Source: an uncultured Blastocatellia bacterium (GTDB lineage Bacteria > Acidobacteriota > Blastocatellia > Pyrinomonadales > Pyrinomonadaceae). Taken from it: a stretch of 64,000 nt of DNA. The stretch's first letter is position 1, and every line of letters begins with the position of its first letter. A program made the translations under genes and the position numbers. Below the pieces are notes generated by a model, which did no database searches, had not been told where the DNA came from, and worked only from the letters and a program-made list of their open reading frames with translations. Where the stretch lies: NCBI GenBank assembly GCA_946480785.1, contig CAMLLD010000001.1, forward strand, positions 1-64,000, written 5' to 3'. Below, piece by piece: positions 61,599 through 64,000 of the stretch.

Positions 61599-63369
61599 CC
61601 CACTCGTCAGCAATCTCCGTCTCCACTTTCACCGGCACCGTCTTCAAATACTCCTGGCCCGCGGCGCACATGATGCGCTCAACCTTTGCGGCCACGTCCT
61701 GCGCTTCATCCGCCTCGGCTTCGACAACGATCTCGTCGTGAATGATGTTAACGATCTGCGCGTTTGTGTTCGCGAGTTCGTCTTTCAACAACCGCAGCGC
61801 GCGCTTCAAAATGTCGGCGCTCGTTCCCTGGATGGGCGTGTTCTTGCCGTTGCGCTGCGTCATCGATATTTGTTGCCGATCGTTCTCGTCGTAGCGAAAA
61901 CGCACGAGCCGGCCCGACGCCGTGCGCGCCTGTCGCTCGCTCACCGCGCGATTCGCCGCGTCGCGCAGGTACGTGTCGAGCTCGCGATAAGTGCCGAAGT
62001 AACGCCGCAACACCTGTTCAGCTTCCGAAACTGACAAACCCGTCATCAACGCAAAACGTTGCGCGCCGATGCCGTAAACCACACCGAAATTCAGCCGCTT
62101 CGCAAAGTCACGCTGCTCTTTCGTCACCTGGTCGACCGGCGCATTGAAGACCTGCGACGCCGTAACGCGATGCAGATCCGCGCCGCTGTTGAAAGCGTCG
62201 GCAAAGCCGCGGTCGCCCGAAAACTCCGCGAGAATCCGCAACTCGATCTGCGAATAGTCCGCGATGATCAACTTCCGCCCCGCGGGATAACCGCTGAAGC
62301 AGCGCCGGTACTCAACCGCGTGCGGCACCTGCTGAATGTTCGGGTTCGTGCAGGCGAAGCGTCCGGTCGGCGCGCCTATCTGACGGAAGTCAGCATGCAA
62401 GCGATTTGTCTTCGGATTGATCATGTCGATCATGTTCGTGCCGTAACTCGTCAACGCCTTTTGCACGGTGCGATATTCAAGCAACGTCGCGATAACCGGA
62501 TATTCCGCCGCGAGTGGTTGCAGTTTCCAGTTGCGCGTCGAATCCGGCACCGGGATGCCGAGCCGATTCAGGGCCTTGGTGAGTTGTTGCTGTGAGTCGA
62601 GGTTGATGTCTTCGCGTTGTGGACCACCGAACAGCGAGCCTTGCGACGACTCTTCCGCCAGCACTTGCTGCAATTGTTCAGCGAGCTCTATGCGCCGCTT
62701 CTCAACAATGCCCAACTGTTCGAGCCAGCGATCCTTGTGCATGAAGAACCCGGCGAGCTCGATGTCTACCACCGGCATCACGCACTCGAATTCGAGTTGC
62801 GCCACCCTGACCAGCGACTCCGCTTTCAAACGCTCGATCAGCTTCTCGCGCAAAGGCAACAGGATCGCCGCATCGCGCGCCGCATATTCGAGTTGTGCCG
62901 CCGTGAGTTCGAGGTTCCAATTGCTGAGCCGTTCGCTTTTGTCGACGAGCTCGTTGAGATAACGCCCCGCAACGGTTTCGAGTCCGTGGCGCTCTTCGAT
63001 GTCGCCCGCGCCGACGAGTTGACTCGCGAGCAACGTGTCGAACAATCCGCCGAGATCGACGCCGAGATTGTGCTTGATGAACTTCGCGTCAAACTTCGCG
63101 TTGTGCGCGATCTTGATCGGACGCGGCGCGGCCAGCAGCCGGCGCAAAGGCGCGAGCGCGTCGCTCTGCCGCGAATCGCCGTTCGCGAAGTGATCGAAGT
63201 CGATGATGTAAACGCAATCGGGCGCTGCTAACTGGATCAGCCGCAGGCGCGAGGTATAGGGATCGAGATCGGTGGTTTCCGTGTCGAGTCCGACGACTGG
63301 CTGGGTTTCGAGTTTTTCGATGGCTTTGCGGAGTTCATCGGGTGTTCGTATCAGTTCGTAATTCGTCAT
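61591..63369 (-). CDS. Family A DNA polymerase with 3'-5' exonuclease, no 5' nuclease
   Basis: This 592-residue protein is about two thirds the length of Pol I. The 3'-5' exonuclease appears intact: D29/E31 (DTETTD), N90/D94 (NAKFD) and Y162/D166 (YAARD). The polymerase has motif A D371 (DYSQIELRI), motif B K424 to Y432 (KRLNFGVVYG) and motif C H544-D545-E546. The 5' nuclease domain of ordinary PolA is missing. It may be a repair or accessory polymerase; a full-length polA may exist elsewhere. It starts directly after the DinB-like gene ends. Confidence 0.92.
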   Translation of the reverse strand: MTNYELIRTPDELRKAIEKLETQPVVGLDTETTDLDPYTSRLRLIQLAAPDCVYIIDFDHFANGDSRQSDALAPLRRLLAAPRPIKIAHNAKFDAKFIKHNLGVDLGGLFDTLLASQLVGAGDIEERHGLETVAGRYLNELVDKSERLSNWNLELTAAQLEYAARDAAILLPLREKLIERLKAESLVRVAQLEFECVMPVVDIELAGFFMHKDRWLEQLGIVEKRRIELAEQLQQVLAEESSQGSLFGGPQREDINLDSQQQLTKALNRLGIPVPDSTRNWKLQPLAAEYPVIATLLEYRTVQKALTSYGTNMIDMINPKTNRLHADFRQIGAPTGRFACTNPNIQQVPHAVEYRRCFSGYPAGRKLIIADYSQIELRILAEFSGDRGFADAFNSGADLHRVTASQVFNAPVDQVTKEQRDFAKRLNFGVVYGIGAQRFALMTGLSVSEAEQVLRRYFGTYRELDTYLRDAANRAVSERQARTASGRLVRFRYDENDRQQISMTQRNGKNTPIQGTSADILKRALRLLKDELANTNAQIVNIIHDEIVVEAEADEAQDVAAKVERIMCAAGQEYLKTVPVKVETEIADEWVK

Positions 63370-63888
63370 CTAGTTCAAAGCCATCAATCGCTTCAACATC
63401 AAGATCTGACCTTTGTGCTGCGCTTCGTGATCGATCAGGTGGTGCAGAATATAGCGCAAGTTGTGCACGATGGGTTTGTCGGGGCGCTCATACATGCGTT
63501 CGAGATCTTTGTCGCTGTATGAGAAGAGCACGTCGCGCGTTTGATTGCGGATCTTCTCGATCTCCTGCAAACAAAACGCTGTCGTGTAACCGTTGCGTTC
63601 GACGGAGTCGACGTTTTCAAGGATGTCCCAAAACGGCGCTTTCTCATCTTCTTCGGTGAGTTTATGACCGGAAACGACCATCTGCATCCAAAACCACTCG
63701 GCCTCACCGATGTGCAACACGAGACCGCCGATCGAATGCGCGCCGAGGAAAGCAGGCTTGCCGATTGTATCGTTCGGAATGTCTTTCACTGCGGCCACCA
63801 ACTGACCGCGCACCTCTTCCATGCTAGCGAGGTAATAACCAATGCCGGTGGATAGACCGGGATGAGGAGTCAAAACTCTTTGCTTCAT
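63370..63888 (-). CDS. DinB-like four-helix metalloprotein
   Basis: This 172-residue protein of the DinB/YfiT superfamily has a four-helix-bundle layout with a metal-site histidine triad: H59 (LHIGEAEW), H154 and H158 (HHLIDHEAQHKGQI). Such proteins are often thiol- or stress-linked transferases, although functions are mostly unproven. The ATG at 63888 overlaps the TGA of the upstream membrane-protein gene (ATGA); the frame is open to 63999. The stop at 63370 abuts polA, so DinB and the polymerase are probably co-expressed. Confidence 0.85.
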   Translation of the reverse strand: MKQRVLTPHPGLSTGIGYYLASMEEVRGQLVAAVKDIPNDTIGKPAFLGAHSIGGLVLHIGEAEWFWMQMVVSGHKLTEEDEKAPFWDILENVDSVERNGYTTAFCLQEIEKIRNQTRDVLFSYSDKDLERMYERPDKPIVHNLRYILHHLIDHEAQHKGQILMLKRLMALN

Positions 63889-64000
63889 TGCATAACCCTT
63901 TCCGGATGCGGCCGCACGAATATCAGCAACAGCGCCGCGGCTGTTGCGCCCAGCGCCGCACTGATCAGGAATGCGGCGGTCGGGCCTTTCCAGTCCCAAA
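63885..64000 (-). CDS. C-terminus of a membrane protein, probably an MFS transporter (partial)
   Basis: The last 38 or so codons of a gene enter from the right edge. The translation runs WDWKGPTAAFLISAALGATA, then AALLLIFVRPHPERVMQ, a final membrane helix with a short charged tail typical of major facilitator transporters. Its TGA overlaps the DinB start (ATGA). The substrate cannot be inferred. Confidence 0.55.
   Translation of the reverse strand, partial: WDWKGPTAAFLISAALGATAAALLLIFVRPHPERVMQ

Noticed and set aside
1..64000. CRISPR arrays, rRNA, tRNA, prophage or insertion-sequence genes
   Set aside because: I looked for regularly spaced repeats, tRNA T-arm patterns and transposase or integrase proteins and found none that I could support. 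A tRNA or structured-RNA search by computation would be more sensitive.

Overview
This 64 kb window is a densely packed bacterial chromosome segment, moderately G+C rich, with almost no non-coding DNA. I recognise no rRNA, tRNA, CRISPR array, prophage or insertion sequence. Two tandem Oar-like TonB-dependent receptors with N-terminal carboxypeptidase-regulatory domains, a VWFA-domain secreted protein, an OmpA protein with a DUF5666-like front end and the general gene style suggest an Acidobacteriota member, perhaps Blastocatellia. That placement is inference from gene content; no marker RNA is present.

Layout. 0.1-2.7 kb (+): an orphan CheY-like regulator translationally coupled to an STT3-like GT-C membrane enzyme, then a small secreted protein. 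2.7-5.2 kb (-): a quinone-oxidoreductase-like dehydrogenase, an AT-richer patch holding what looks like a stranded polymorphic-toxin tail with a candidate immunity gene, and lipA. 5.3-7.3 kb (+): three membrane or secreted proteins of unknown function. 7.3-8.9 kb (-): lipB and a threonine dehydratase-like enzyme. 9.0-12.0 kb: a small secreted protein, a VWFA protein and an OmpA protein. 12.2-17.2 kb (-): a complete 2-oxoacid dehydrogenase operon in the order E3, E1-alpha, E1-beta, E2; its lipoyl domain is a likely client of the nearby LipA and LipB. 17.3-24.4 kb: a rhodanese and the receptor pair. 24.6-28.0 kb (-): thiolase, RDD protein, tyrS. 28.1-33.2 kb: proC (+), then purF, a ComEC-like metallo-hydrolase, purM and purN on the minus strand. 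33.3-38.5 kb (+): cytochrome c, a membrane-anchored protein, an MDR dehydrogenase, an HtrA protease and an aldehyde dehydrogenase. 38.5-39.0 kb (-): a second receiver-only regulator.

39.2-59.95 kb is a surface-polysaccharide locus of about 20 kb, nearly all on the minus strand with genes overlapping or a few bases apart. From its upstream end it reads: UDP-sugar dehydrogenase, UDP-GlcNAc 2-epimerase, heparinase II/III protein, AsnB, Wzx-like flippase, GT4, methyltransferase, GT2, GT-C, two methyltransferases, (one GT-C gene on the plus strand), a GT-B transferase, an MDR-Gfo/Idh fusion dehydrogenase and a second AsnB. WecB and WecC activities would make UDP-ManNAcA, and the AsnB proteins could amidate the uronic acid. 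No initiating sugar transferase, Wzy polymerase or Wza/Wzc export gene is recognised here, so the locus is incomplete within the window. 60.0-64.0 kb: an APC-family permease (+), then on the minus strand a short DNA polymerase I without 5'-nuclease, a DinB protein and the tail of a membrane protein that looks like an MFS transporter.

Two dispersed repeat families lie between genes. One is a 58 bp palindrome present in three identical copies plus a longer diverged one. The other is a degenerate CACAGAT/ACGGAT unit that often overlaps stop codons and also occurs inside two coding linkers. Other points to follow up are a probable CTG start for purN, near-leaderless divergent promoters at 59.95-60.06 kb, the toxin tail at 3.8-4.3 kb and the STT3-like protein.
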